Origin: an uncultured Flavobacteriales bacterium
GTDB taxonomy: Bacteria > Bacteroidota > Bacteroidia > Flavobacteriales_D > Parvicellaceae
Direction of reading: 5' to 3'
Assembly: GCA_937924345.1 (NCBI GenBank)
Contig: CALDTD010000350.1
Span: 1 to 5,684, forward strand
Length of the DNA: 5,684 nt
Numbering within the stretch: the first letter of the stretch is position 1; each line of letters opens with the position of its first letter. Position numbers and translations under genes: made by a program. Shown here piece after piece: positions 1 to 5,684 of this stretch. The notes below the pieces were generated by a model. It was not told the origin of the DNA and did no database searches. It saw nothing but the letters and a program-made list of their open reading frames with translations.

Positions 1-2
1 AT

Positions 3-452
3 AGAGCTGTAAAAAATGTTATTATACAAGTTGAGAAAAACAATGGAACAATTAAGGTAGAAGCTAACGCTGAAAACACTAGCATTGTTGGCGACCAAGT
101 TCATATCACAAATATGATTTACAATTTATTAGACAACGCTAACAAGTATACTCCTTCAGAACCTAAAATTATTATCAGTACAGAAGACATTTTTAATGGA
201 GTAATAATTAAGATTAAAGATAATGGCATTGGAATTAGTAAAGAAAATCAACTGAAAATATTTGATAATTTATATCGAGTACCCACTGGGGATCGGCACG
301 ATGTAAAAGGCTTTGGACTTGGGTTAAGTTATGTAAAAGCAATTGTAGAAAAACACGAAGGTAAAATTACACTAAGTAGCTCTTTAGGCAAAGGATCTAC
401 TTTTTGCATACACTTACCACTAAAATTAAAAAATTATGAGCAAAAAAACTAG
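3..452 (+). CDS. Sensor histidine kinase, C-terminal part (5' end outside window)
   Basis: The reading frame is open from the left edge (first whole codon at base 3) to the TAG at 450-452, giving 149 residues. These cover the C-terminal ATP-binding (HATPase_c) domain of a two-component sensor kinase. The N-box is visible at about 111-152 (NMIYNLLDNANKYT), the G1 box at 219-236 (DNGIGI), an F-box-like IFDNLYRV from about 258, and the G2 box at 309-329 (GFGLGLS). The protein ends with a typical GKGSTFCIHLPL strand. The dimerisation domain with the phospho-accepting histidine, and any sensor or membrane segments, lie upstream and cannot be seen. An internal ATG at 114 falls inside the N-box, so it cannot be the real start. 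The kinase would autophosphorylate and then phosphorylate the response regulator encoded immediately downstream, which it overlaps by 17 nt. By family it resembles the RprX type of Bacteroidota; the signal sensed is unknown. Confidence 0.95.
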   Translation, partial: RAVKNVIIQVEKNNGTIKVEANAENTSIVGDQVHITNMIYNLLDNANKYTPSEPKIIISTEDIFNGVIIKIKDNGIGISKENQLKIFDNLYRVPTGDRHDVKGFGLGLSYVKAIVEKHEGKITLSSSLGKGSTFCIHLPLKLKNYEQKN

Positions 453-1125
453 AGTATTATTGGTAGAAGATGATCCAAATTTAGGGTTATTACTTTCAGA
501 ATATATAAATGCAAAGGGGTATGAATGTACATTACGAGTTAATGGACAAGAAGGCTATGATACGTTTGTAAAAAACGAATATGACTTCTTGATATTTGAT
601 GTTATGATGCCAATTAAAGATGGTTTTACTCTGGCAAAAGAAGTTAGAGGTATAGACAAAACTATTCCAATTTTATTTTTAACTGCTAAGTCTTTAAAAG
701 AAGATACGCTTAAAGGCTTTAATGTTGGAGCTGATGACTATATGACAAAACCTTTTAGCATGGAAGAGTTATTGGTTAGAATGAACGCAATACTTAGAAG
801 AGTTCCACAAGAGAGTAATGAAGAAGAAGGGCATTACAAAATAGGAATTTTTGATTTTGATCACCGCCAGCAAATATTAAGCTTTAATGATGAAAGCAAT
901 AAGTTAACAACTAAAGAAAATGAGCTTTTAAAGCTACTATGTAAAAACAAGAACGGAGTTTTAGAAAGAAATGACGCTCTTAAAGCAGTTTGGGGAGATG
1001 ACAATTACTTTAATGGAAGAAGTATGGATGTATATATAGCAAAACTAAGAAAGCACTTAAAAGCTGACAGCTCTTTAGAAATAATAAACGTACACGGAAA
1101 AGGATTTAAGTTGCTTGAAAACTAA
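436..1125 (+). CDS. rprY: OmpR/PhoB-family response regulator, RprY-like
   Basis: This is a complete 229-residue two-component response regulator. The receiver domain spans about residues 5-120. It has the acidic pocket E11/D12/D13, the phospho-acceptor D55 (in FDVMMP), the switch threonine T83 (FLTAK) and the invariant K105 (TKPF). The C-terminal winged-helix DNA-binding domain spans about 132-229, with the LTTKE turn at 157-161, a recognition helix around 195-208 (RSMDVYIAKLRKHL) and the wing motif NVHGKGFKL near the end. All catalytic residues are present and the length is normal for the family. The start ATG at 436 gives the canonical N-terminus and overlaps the kinase gene by 17 nt, which suggests translational coupling and a cognate pair. 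No clear Shine-Dalgarno site precedes it, as is usual in Bacteroidota. Its similarity to RprY is by overall pattern, so the symbol is tentative. The regulon cannot be read from this window. Confidence 0.93.
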   Translation: MSKKTRVLLVEDDPNLGLLLSEYINAKGYECTLRVNGQEGYDTFVKNEYDFLIFDVMMPIKDGFTLAKEVRGIDKTIPILFLTAKSLKEDTLKGFNVGADDYMTKPFSMEELLVRMNAILRRVPQESNEEEGHYKIGIFDFDHRQQILSFNDESNKLTTKENELLKLLCKNKNGVLERNDALKAVWGDDNYFNGRSMDVYIAKLRKHLKADSSLEIINVHGKGFKLLEN

Positions 1126-1150
1126 AACAAGCAACTTAAATTTTATTTTT
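1104..1150 (+). terminator. Hairpin terminator at the convergent rprY-like/der junction
   Basis: A perfect inverted repeat pairs 1104-1117 with 1128-1141 (14 bp; core TTTAAGTTGCTTG / CAAGCAACTTAAA). The 10-nt loop contains the response regulator's TAA stop at 1123-1125. On the plus strand it is followed by a T-rich run to about 1152 broken by one A, which suits intrinsic termination of the kinase/regulator transcript. Read on the minus strand, the same hairpin follows the der stop codon directly, but only a short T run comes after it, so termination of era-der is plausible but less certain. The left arm codes for the regulator's last residues, and the T tract codes for the last residues of Der. 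Confidence 0.8.
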
Positions 1151-2450
1151 TTCTGAAAAATATTCGAATAGGGACACCAGTAAAATTAAAGTTCTTTCTT
1201 AATTGATTTTCTATAAATCGTATATAAGAATCACGAACATACTGAGGTAAATTACAGAAAAACACAAACGAAGGAGAGTAAGTTGGTAATTGAGTTACAT
1301 ACTTAATCCTAATATATTTTCCTTTATGCGAAGGAGGTGGATAGTTTTGAATAATCTCTAGCATTACTTCATTTAAAACAGATGTAGTAATTTTAAGTGT
1401 TCTATTTTTATAAACTTCCATTGCAGACTCTAGTGCCTGATGAATACGCTGTTTATTCAACGCGGAAACAAAAAGTATTGGCAAATCCGTAAAAGGTGCC
1501 AATTCAGACTGAATTTTTTCTTTATATTCTTTAACTGTATTTGTTTCTTTATTCTCTACTAAATCCCACTTGTTAACTAAAACAACTATCCCTTTTTTAT
1601 TTTTTTCAATAACACTAAAAATAGCTAAATCTTGCTTTTGAATTCCCTCTAATGCATCAATCATAAAAATGCAAACATCGCTGTTCTCGATTGTCCTAAT
1701 AGAACGCATAACAGAATAAAACTCTATATCTTCATGCACTTTACTTTTCTTACGAATACCTGCTGTATCTACCAAAGTTAAATCGAAACCATAAGAAGTA
1801 TAATGCGTATCGATAGAATCTCTTGTAGTACCAGAAATATCCGTTACAATATTTCTCTCTTTACCTATTAAAGCATTAGTTAAGGACGACTTACCAACAT
1901 TTGGCTTACCAACTATTGCAATCCTAGGAATTTTACTTTCTACCTTCTCTTCTTCTAGCTCAAAATTTTCTACAACAACATCTAAAATATCTCCTGTACC
2001 ACTTCCATTAATAGCTGATAACGAGTGAACATCTCCCAACCCTAAATTATAAAACTCAAAAACATCATCTCTACGTGAATTATTATCGACTTTATTGGCA
2101 ACTAATACAATTGGTTTCTTTGTTCTTCGTAATAATTTTGCAACTGCTTCGTCCAAATCTGTAATTCCAGCTTCAACATCTACAACAAAAACAATAACAT
2201 TTGCTTCTTCTATTGCAATAACAACTTGCTTTCGTATTTCTTCTTCAAATATGTCGTCTGAACCCTGAACATAACCTCCAGTATCTATTACAGAAAACTC
2301 TTTACCATTCCAAACAGACTTGCCATAATGACGATCTCTTGTTACACCACTAGTTTCTTTAACAATAGCTTTTCTCGAACCAATCAATCGGTTAAACAAT
2401 GTTGATTTACCAACATTTGGACGTCCTACAATTGCAACTATATTTCCCAT
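1143..2450 (-). CDS. der: Ribosome biogenesis GTPase Der (EngA)
   Basis: This is a complete 435-residue protein, close to the usual length for short Der proteins such as that of Bacillus subtilis. It has the tandem G-domain layout unique to Der. G domain 1 shows the P-loop GRPNVGKS (9-16), DTGG (56-59), NKVD (119-122) and SA (145-146). G domain 2 shows GKPNVGKS (181-188), DTAG (228-231), NKWD (293-296) and SAL (329-331). An acidic linker (about 160-173) separates them. The C-terminal KH-like domain (about 353-435) includes [10 protein letters not shown] and ends in a basic tail. Der is a cytoplasmic GTPase needed for late 50S subunit assembly. The gene lies 31 nt downstream of era on the same strand, so co-transcription is likely. 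An AGGAA directly abutting the ATG is too close to serve as a classical ribosome binding site. All nucleotide-binding motifs are intact. Confidence 0.98.
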   Translation of the reverse strand: MGNIVAIVGRPNVGKSTLFNRLIGSRKAIVKETSGVTRDRHYGKSVWNGKEFSVIDTGGYVQGSDDIFEEEIRKQVVIAIEEANVIVFVVDVEAGITDLDEAVAKLLRRTKKPIVLVANKVDNNSRRDDVFEFYNLGLGDVHSLSAINGSGTGDILDVVVENFELEEEKVESKIPRIAIVGKPNVGKSSLTNALIGKERNIVTDISGTTRDSIDTHYTSYGFDLTLVDTAGIRKKSKVHEDIEFYSVMRSIRTIENSDVCIFMIDALEGIQKQDLAIFSVIEKNKKGIVVLVNKWDLVENKETNTVKEYKEKIQSELAPFTDLPILFVSALNKQRIHQALESAMEVYKNRTLKITTSVLNEVMLEIIQNYPPPSHKGKYIRIKYVTQLPTYSPSFVFFCNLPQYVRDSYIRFIENQLRKNFNFTGVPIRIFFRKK

Positions 2451-2481
2451 TTCCTAATTTCTATCTCTAATTTAACAATTG

Positions 2482-3360
2482 CTATTCGTAGCCGTATTTT
2501 TTTAACTTTGAGTCTTTGTCTCTCCAATCCGAATCTACTTTTACAAATAAATCTAAAAAGACTTTCTTATCGACAAACTTTTCTAAATCCAATCGAGCTT
2601 CCGTACCCACTTTCTTAATTTTAGAACCTTGATGCCCAATTATAATCGCTTTTTGGCTACTACGCATAACATAGATAATTGCTCTGATTTTAACAATATT
2701 TTCTTCGTCATGATACTCTTCAACAACAACTTCGCAAGAATACGGAACTTCTTTGCTGTAATTTTGAAGAATTTTTTCTCTTATAATTTCTGTAACAAAA
2801 AAACGCATTGGCTTATCCGTTAACTCTTCTTTATCAAAGAAAGCTTCTCCCTCTGGCAACAACTCTAATAACTTTGGGAAAATAAAATCTGTACTTAAAC
2901 CATGTAACGCAGAAATTGGTAAAATCTGAGCTCTAGGTATTTCAGCTTTCCAGTACTCTACTTTAGCTTCTAATGCTTCTTGAGATTTTGACAAGTCAAC
3001 CTTGTTTAATAACAAAACAACCGGGGCACTATGCGCCTTTATTCGCTCTAATGTTTCTTCATGATTTACTTTATTTTCGAAAATGTCTGTCACAAATAAA
3101 ATCACATCAGCATCACTAAGAGCAGACGATACAAAACGCATCATACTTTCATGCAGCTTGTAACTTGGATTTAAAACACCAGGTGTATCTGAAAAAACGA
3201 TTTGATAATCCTCATCATTAACAATCCCCATAATACGATGACGAGTAGTTTGTTGTTTTGAAGTAATAATAGACAACTTCTCTCCCACTAATCGGTTCAT
3301 TAATGTAGATTTCCCCACATTTGGACTTCCAATAATATTTACAAAACCAGCTTTGTGCAT
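2482..3360 (-). CDS. era: GTPase Era, 16S rRNA/30S maturation factor
   Basis: This is a complete 292-residue Era. The N-terminal G domain shows the P-loop GSPNVGKS (11-18), the switch I region with QQTTRHR (36-42), DTPG (58-61), NKVD (119-122) and SAL (150-152). The C-terminal type II KH domain (about 190-285) carries the RNA-binding loop GHQGSKIKKVG (242-252). Era binds the 3' end of 16S rRNA and the 30S subunit and couples GTP hydrolysis to late small-subunit maturation. The ATG at 3358-3360 gives the canonical N-terminus just ahead of the P-loop. The leader holds no recognisable Shine-Dalgarno site. Era is the first gene of a probable era-der unit, with a -7 element about 90 nt upstream. 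The length and all motifs match the family. Confidence 0.98.
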   Translation of the reverse strand: MHKAGFVNIIGSPNVGKSTLMNRLVGEKLSIITSKQQTTRHRIMGIVNDEDYQIVFSDTPGVLNPSYKLHESMMRFVSSALSDADVILFVTDIFENKVNHEETLERIKAHSAPVVLLLNKVDLSKSQEALEAKVEYWKAEIPRAQILPISALHGLSTDFIFPKLLELLPEGEAFFDKEELTDKPMRFFVTEIIREKILQNYSKEVPYSCEVVVEEYHDEENIVKIRAIIYVMRSSQKAIIIGHQGSKIKKVGTEARLDLEKFVDKKVFLDLFVKVDSDWRDKDSKLKKYGYE

Positions 3361-3449
3361 GAATGAATTTATTTTTAAAAAATAATTTCGAAATACCTAC
3401 AGAGACTATCCTTAACAAAATCAAGCAATTATCACTGTTTTTCGATTTG

Positions 3450-3480
3450 CAAAGCTAAGGATAAAATCATTAAATTTTAA
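3450..3480 (-). promoter_or_regulatory. Probable era-der promoter
   Basis: On the minus strand 3457-3450 reads TAGCTTTG, an exact match to the Bacteroidota -7 consensus TAnnTTTG. At a 20-nt spacing, 3480-3478 reads TTA, a two-of-three match to the -33 TTG. The region between and upstream is almost pure A+T. This would give an era leader of roughly 80 nt. It is the only full -7 match I found in this direction between era and the tRNA. The weak -33 lowers confidence. Confidence 0.5.
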
Positions 3481-3497
3481 TTTTTATCATTTTATTC

Positions 3498-3527
3498 TTG
3501 TTTAAACTTAAAAGTTTTGTACATTTG
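3498..3527 (+). promoter_or_regulatory. Promoter of the initiator tRNA gene
   Basis: TTG at 3498-3500 and TACATTTG at 3520-3527 are separated by 19 nt. This matches the known primary-sigma promoter of Bacteroidota (TTG, 17-23 nt, TAnnTTTG) at both elements. The tRNA begins 9 nt after the -7 element, so the transcript would have only a very short 5' leader for RNase P to remove. A strongly AT-rich stretch (about 3458-3497) lies upstream and could act like an UP element. Confidence 0.8.
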
Positions 3528-3535
3528 CATCAGAT

Positions 3536-3607
<72 letters not shown>

Positions 3608-3613
3608 CATAGA

Positions 3614-3628
3614 GTATCAATACGATAC
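3614..3628 (+). other. Small hairpin in the tRNA 3' trailer
   Basis: GTATC at 3614-3618 pairs with GATAC at 3624-3628 around a 5-nt loop. It lies between the tRNA 3' end and the terminator. It has no T tract of its own, so it is not a terminator. It could influence 3' trimming of the precursor, but a 5-bp stem may also be chance. Confidence 0.35.
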
Positions 3629-3632
3629 AAAG

Positions 3633-3664
3633 AAAAAGCCTTTCAGAAATGAAAGGCTTTTTTT
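3633..3664 (+). terminator. Intrinsic terminator of the tRNA gene, probably bidirectional
   Basis: The stem GCCTTTC (3638-3644) / GAAAGGC (3651-3657) closes a 6-nt loop. It is extended by A5 (3633-3637) facing T7 (3658-3664), giving up to 12 bp and a perfect U tract on the plus strand. On the minus strand the same hairpin is followed by TTTTTCTTTG, so it can also end the mscS transcript, whose stop codon lies 77 nt away. Confidence 0.9.
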
Positions 3665-3741
3665 GTTTAATACCTTATTAAGACAGAATCATCCTCACAA
3701 ACTAAACATAGGAAATTTAAACAATGTATTTAAGTTAATTA

Positions 3742-4614
3742 CTATTTATATTCCTTAGCACTCAACTTTACTGACAATGGATTATCACCATAAATTTTAA
3801 GCTCTTGTATATTTGCTGGTAATCCAAATCCATTAGCCATAAGCACTCTCTTGACATCTCGCATTACTTCGAATTTAATTTTAGATGCACCTACTTTATA
3901 ATCCTTTGTTTTTGTCCAAAAACGAACTTCTAAATTAACAGTATTCGTTCCAAACTCATTAATTAATACTTGTGTTTTTTCGTCGGTCAATATTGCAGGA
4001 TGATCATTTACTACCTTAGTGATTACCTCAACAGCAAGATCAATATCATTTTCATAATCAATACCGATAATAAAAGATTGTCTTAAATATCCGTCTTCAG
4101 TATGATTATAAACCGTATTTGTAATTATATCACTATTCGGAATATAAATATCTTTTCCATCAAAGGTTTTTAATTTTGTGGTTCTAAACTTCAACTCTTT
4201 TACTACACCAATATTATTACTAACAGTTATCGTATCTCCCATACTAAAGGGACGATCAAAGACAAGTAAGATTCCTGCAAGTAAATTCTCTCCCAATTCT
4301 TTAAATGCAAACCCCAATACAACAGCACTAACTCCTGCACCAGCTAGAAGCCCCCCAGCAATACTTTTTAAACCTAACGTATTTAAAGCTAGTATAATTC
4401 CAGCAATTATAATTACCATTTTTACTAAACGAATCAAAAAATCAGCAACAAGTGTTGAGTCGGTATTTTGTTGCAGAACCCTTTTTAACGCTTTGGATAC
4501 AAGAACACCTATTAAGATAAATATAGATAATATAATTGCTGAAATAGCAATTTTAGGGACACTAGCAAGAAATATTTCTTGATATTCTATTAAAGTAAGC
4601 TTAATTGTTTCCAT
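3742..4614 (-). CDS. Small-conductance mechanosensitive channel, MscS family
   Basis: This is a complete 290-residue membrane protein with the minimal MscS layout. Two hydrophobic helices lie at about 19-40 and 58-80, followed by the pore-lining TM3 at about 84-118. TM3 is rich in Gly and Ala (GGLLAGAGVSAVVLGFAFKE), then NLLAGILLVFDRPFSMGD, the family signature. The beta domain follows, with GVVKELKFRTTKLKTFDG and YIPNSDI at about 136-163. A cytoplasmic alpha/beta cage domain extends to about 275, and the C-terminus is short and basic. Such channels form heptamers in the inner membrane and open under membrane tension to release solutes on hypo-osmotic shock. The length is close to that of E. 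coli MscS (286). There is no extra ligand-binding domain. The gene appears monocistronic, with its own -7 element and a terminator shared with the tRNA. Whether it is the main MscS of the cell cannot be told from here. Confidence 0.95.
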   Translation of the reverse strand: METIKLTLIEYQEIFLASVPKIAISAIILSIFILIGVLVSKALKRVLQQNTDSTLVADFLIRLVKMVIIIAGIILALNTLGLKSIAGGLLAGAGVSAVVLGFAFKELGENLLAGILLVFDRPFSMGDTITVSNNIGVVKELKFRTTKLKTFDGKDIYIPNSDIITNTVYNHTEDGYLRQSFIIGIDYENDIDLAVEVITKVVNDHPAILTDEKTQVLINEFGTNTVNLEVRFWTKTKDYKVGASKIKFEVMRDVKRVLMANGFGLPANIQELKIYGDNPLSVKLSAKEYK

Positions 4615-4645
4615 CGCTTCGAATGTATTGATTATTAAATAAATT

Positions 4646-4653
4646 CAAATGTA
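4646..4653 (-). promoter_or_regulatory. Probable -7 element of the mscS promoter
   Basis: On the minus strand 4653-4646 reads TACATTTG, an exact match to the Bacteroidota -7 consensus and identical to the tRNA -7 element. It lies 31 nt before the mscS ATG. The nearest upstream TTG (4681-4679) is 25 nt away, longer than the usual 17-23, so the -33 element is doubtful. I see nothing else of note in the rest of the 4615-4771 gap, including no hairpin terminator for the lipoprotein gene. Confidence 0.45.
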
Positions 4654-4771
4654 AAAAAACAAGGTTTAAATCCTAATGCAATGAATGTTAAAAGCTATTT
4701 GAAATTTTTCTTACTAGATAGACTATTTTACATTAAAGACTTAGACACATAAGAGAATCAACGCCTACATT

Positions 4772-5209
4772 TTAACTAGAATGATCACTAATAATAACCC
4801 AACGACTATTAATATTTTTCCAAATTAAAGAGTAATGACCACTTAAATCACCTAAAGTTTCTTCTCTTTTTAATAACCATTTCCCAACAACATAAACATA
4901 AGTCGAACTCAGTTGCTTTATAGATAAATTTTCAAAACTCAAAGTACCCATTTCTGACTTATTTTTATATGCCTTTGTGTAATTATCTAAAGTAGTTTGC
5001 CAACCATAGTTTACACCACCTTTACCAATAAACGACAATGAATCTGACTTCCAATAAGAATCCATAAAACAATGTAGATCTCCTTTATTCCAACATTTTT
5101 CTTGCTTTAACATTAAAGATTTAATCTCTTCTATCGTAGTTTCTTTTTTCAACTCAGTTTTACAACTAAATAGGAAGAACAGAATTGAAATAAAAAGTAT
5201 GAACCTCAT
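4772..5209 (-). CDS. Small lipoprotein with NTF2-like (DUF4440/SnoaL-type) domain
   Basis: This is a 145-residue protein with a lipoprotein signal peptide. A hydrophobic stretch at residues 3-14 ends in the lipobox LFSC, so Cys16 would be lipidated and mature residue 1. The following KTE is only a partial match to the charged surface-export signals of Bacteroidota lipoproteins, so the final location (periplasmic face or cell surface) is open. The rest fits the NTF2-like cone fold. An N-terminal helix contains KQEKCWNKGDLHCFMDSYWKSDSLSFIG (about 36-63), then come a helix with WQTTLDNYTKAY, a strand with VYVVGKWLL, and a C-terminal strand pair ending WVIISDHSS. Proteins of this group include enzymes and non-catalytic ligand binders. 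No catalytic residues can be assigned, and the function is unknown. It lies 98 nt downstream of the deoxynucleoside kinase on the same strand and may be co-transcribed with it; I found no clear promoter in that gap. Confidence 0.85.
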   Translation of the reverse strand: MRFILFISILFFLFSCKTELKKETTIEEIKSLMLKQEKCWNKGDLHCFMDSYWKSDSLSFIGKGGVNYGWQTTLDNYTKAYKNKSEMGTLSFENLSIKQLSSTYVYVVGKWLLKREETLGDLSGHYSLIWKNINSRWVIISDHSS

Positions 5210-5307
5210 TTACAGCAGCTAAAAATTGTCATTAGCAGTATTAACCCTAAAACAGGAAATTAAGCTTATTGTTTTGACCAGGAAAAAATAATTAAATACA
5301 AGTAAAC

Positions 5308-5684
5308 TTAAAACAACCCATGCAATTCTGCATCTATAGCCTGTAAAATCTTACCTAAATCTTCTGGATCATCTTTAAAGTTATTTTCTTCAACATCAAT
5401 AATCAATAACTTACCCTTATCATAAGTAGAAATCCAGGCTTCATATCTCTCATTTAATCTTTTTAAATAATCAATACGGATACTTTCTTCGTAATCTCTA
5501 CCTCTACTTTGAATATTTTGAACCAATTTTGGAACTCCAGCCCTAAGATAAATTAATAAATCTGGAGCAGATATAAAGGATTCCAATAGATTAAATAAAG
5601 AGAAATAGTTTTCAAAATCTCTAGTCGTCATCAACCCCATAGAATGTAAGTTAGGCGCAAATATAAAAGCATCCTCATAAATTG
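5308..5684 (-). CDS. Deoxynucleoside kinase, C-terminal part (5' end outside window)
   Basis: The minus-strand frame stays open from the stop at 5308-5310 to the right edge (last whole codon at 5680-5682), giving 124 visible residues. These begin IYEDAFIFAPNLHSMGLM, the conserved segment that follows the D/E-R-S-type motif of the dNK family (dAdo/dGuo/dCyd kinases and thymidine kinase 2 relatives). Next come PDLLIYLRAG, the LID region with QSRGRDYEESIRIDYL, and LNERYEAWI. The C-terminus is complete. The enzyme phosphorylates deoxynucleosides with ATP for salvage into dNTP pools, in the cytoplasm. The N-terminal P-loop is beyond the window. The ATG at 5638-5640 is internal, because conserved family residues continue upstream of it. 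Substrate preference cannot be read from this part. Confidence 0.93.
   Translation of the reverse strand, partial: IYEDAFIFAPNLHSMGLMTTRDFENYFSLFNLLESFISAPDLLIYLRAGVPKLVQNIQSRGRDYEESIRIDYLKRLNERYEAWISTYDKGKLLIIDVEENNFKDDPEDLGKILQAIDAELHGLF

Noticed and set aside
114..116. ATG at 114 as the start of the first gene
   Set aside because: It falls inside the N-box of the histidine kinase ATPase domain, and the same frame is open to the window edge, so the gene is cut by the window.
2629..2823. A 64-codon open frame on the plus strand inside era
   Set aside because: It is antisense to the conserved KH-domain coding part of era. Its Phe/Asn-rich composition is typical of shadow frames.
3218..3424. 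A 68-codon minus-strand frame overlapping the start of era
   Set aside because: It is out of frame with the conserved Era N-terminus and P-loop, has no recognisable domain, and is explained by era itself.
4178..4582. A 134-codon open frame on the plus strand antisense to mscS
   Set aside because: It lies wholly inside the clear MscS coding region on the other strand. Its composition (rich in Pro, Thr, Asn, Ile) is that of a reverse-strand shadow, and it matches no family I know.
5210..5307. Possible promoter or terminator between the deoxynucleoside kinase and the lipoprotein gene
   Set aside because: I found only weak 4-5 bp inverted repeats, no U tract after a hairpin, and no TAnnTTTG match on the minus strand. 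Nothing here is strong enough to annotate.
5638..5640. ATG at 5638-5640 (minus) as the start of the deoxynucleoside kinase
   Set aside because: Conserved family residues (IYEDAFIFAPNLHS) continue upstream in the same frame to the window edge, so this Met is internal.

Overview
The window is low-GC (roughly one third G+C) chromosomal DNA from a member of the Bacteroidota, most likely the family Flavobacteriaceae. This rests on the RprY-like response regulator, the Era, Der and deoxynucleoside kinase sequences, A-rich leaders without good Shine-Dalgarno sites, and -7 elements that match TAnnTTTG, the consensus of the Bacteroidota primary sigma factor. The genus cannot be fixed from the sequence. 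All genes look like ordinary core or near-core chromosomal genes. I see no insertion sequence, phage gene, CRISPR array, toxin-antitoxin pair or defence system.

Layout: (1) Positions 1-1125, plus strand: the 3' part of a sensor histidine kinase overlaps by 17 nt a complete OmpR-type response regulator. (2) Positions 1143-3360, minus strand: era followed by der, two ribosome-assembly GTPases that probably form one transcription unit read from era into der. It meets the response regulator tail to tail with only 17 nt between stop codons, and a strong hairpin covers that junction. (3) Positions 3361-3664: an AT-rich divergent promoter region, then an initiator tRNA-fMet(CAU) on the plus strand with a textbook promoter and an intrinsic terminator. 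(4) Positions 3742-4614, minus strand: a small MscS-family mechanosensitive channel that probably shares the tRNA terminator. (5) Positions 4772-5209, minus strand: a small lipoprotein with an NTF2-like (DUF4440/SnoaL-type) domain. (6) Positions 5308-5684, minus strand: the C-terminal part of a deoxynucleoside kinase whose start lies beyond the window.

Functionally, the centre is a translation block: Era (30S maturation), Der (50S maturation) and the initiator tRNA leave one short intergenic region in opposite directions. The flanking genes serve signalling (two-component system), turgor release (MscS) and nucleotide salvage (deoxynucleoside kinase). No gap between genes exceeds 300 bases. 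The gaps at 4615-4771 and 5210-5307 hold little beyond one probable promoter element upstream of mscS. The most useful observations concern gene-end and promoter architecture; I found no evidence of a new biological system.
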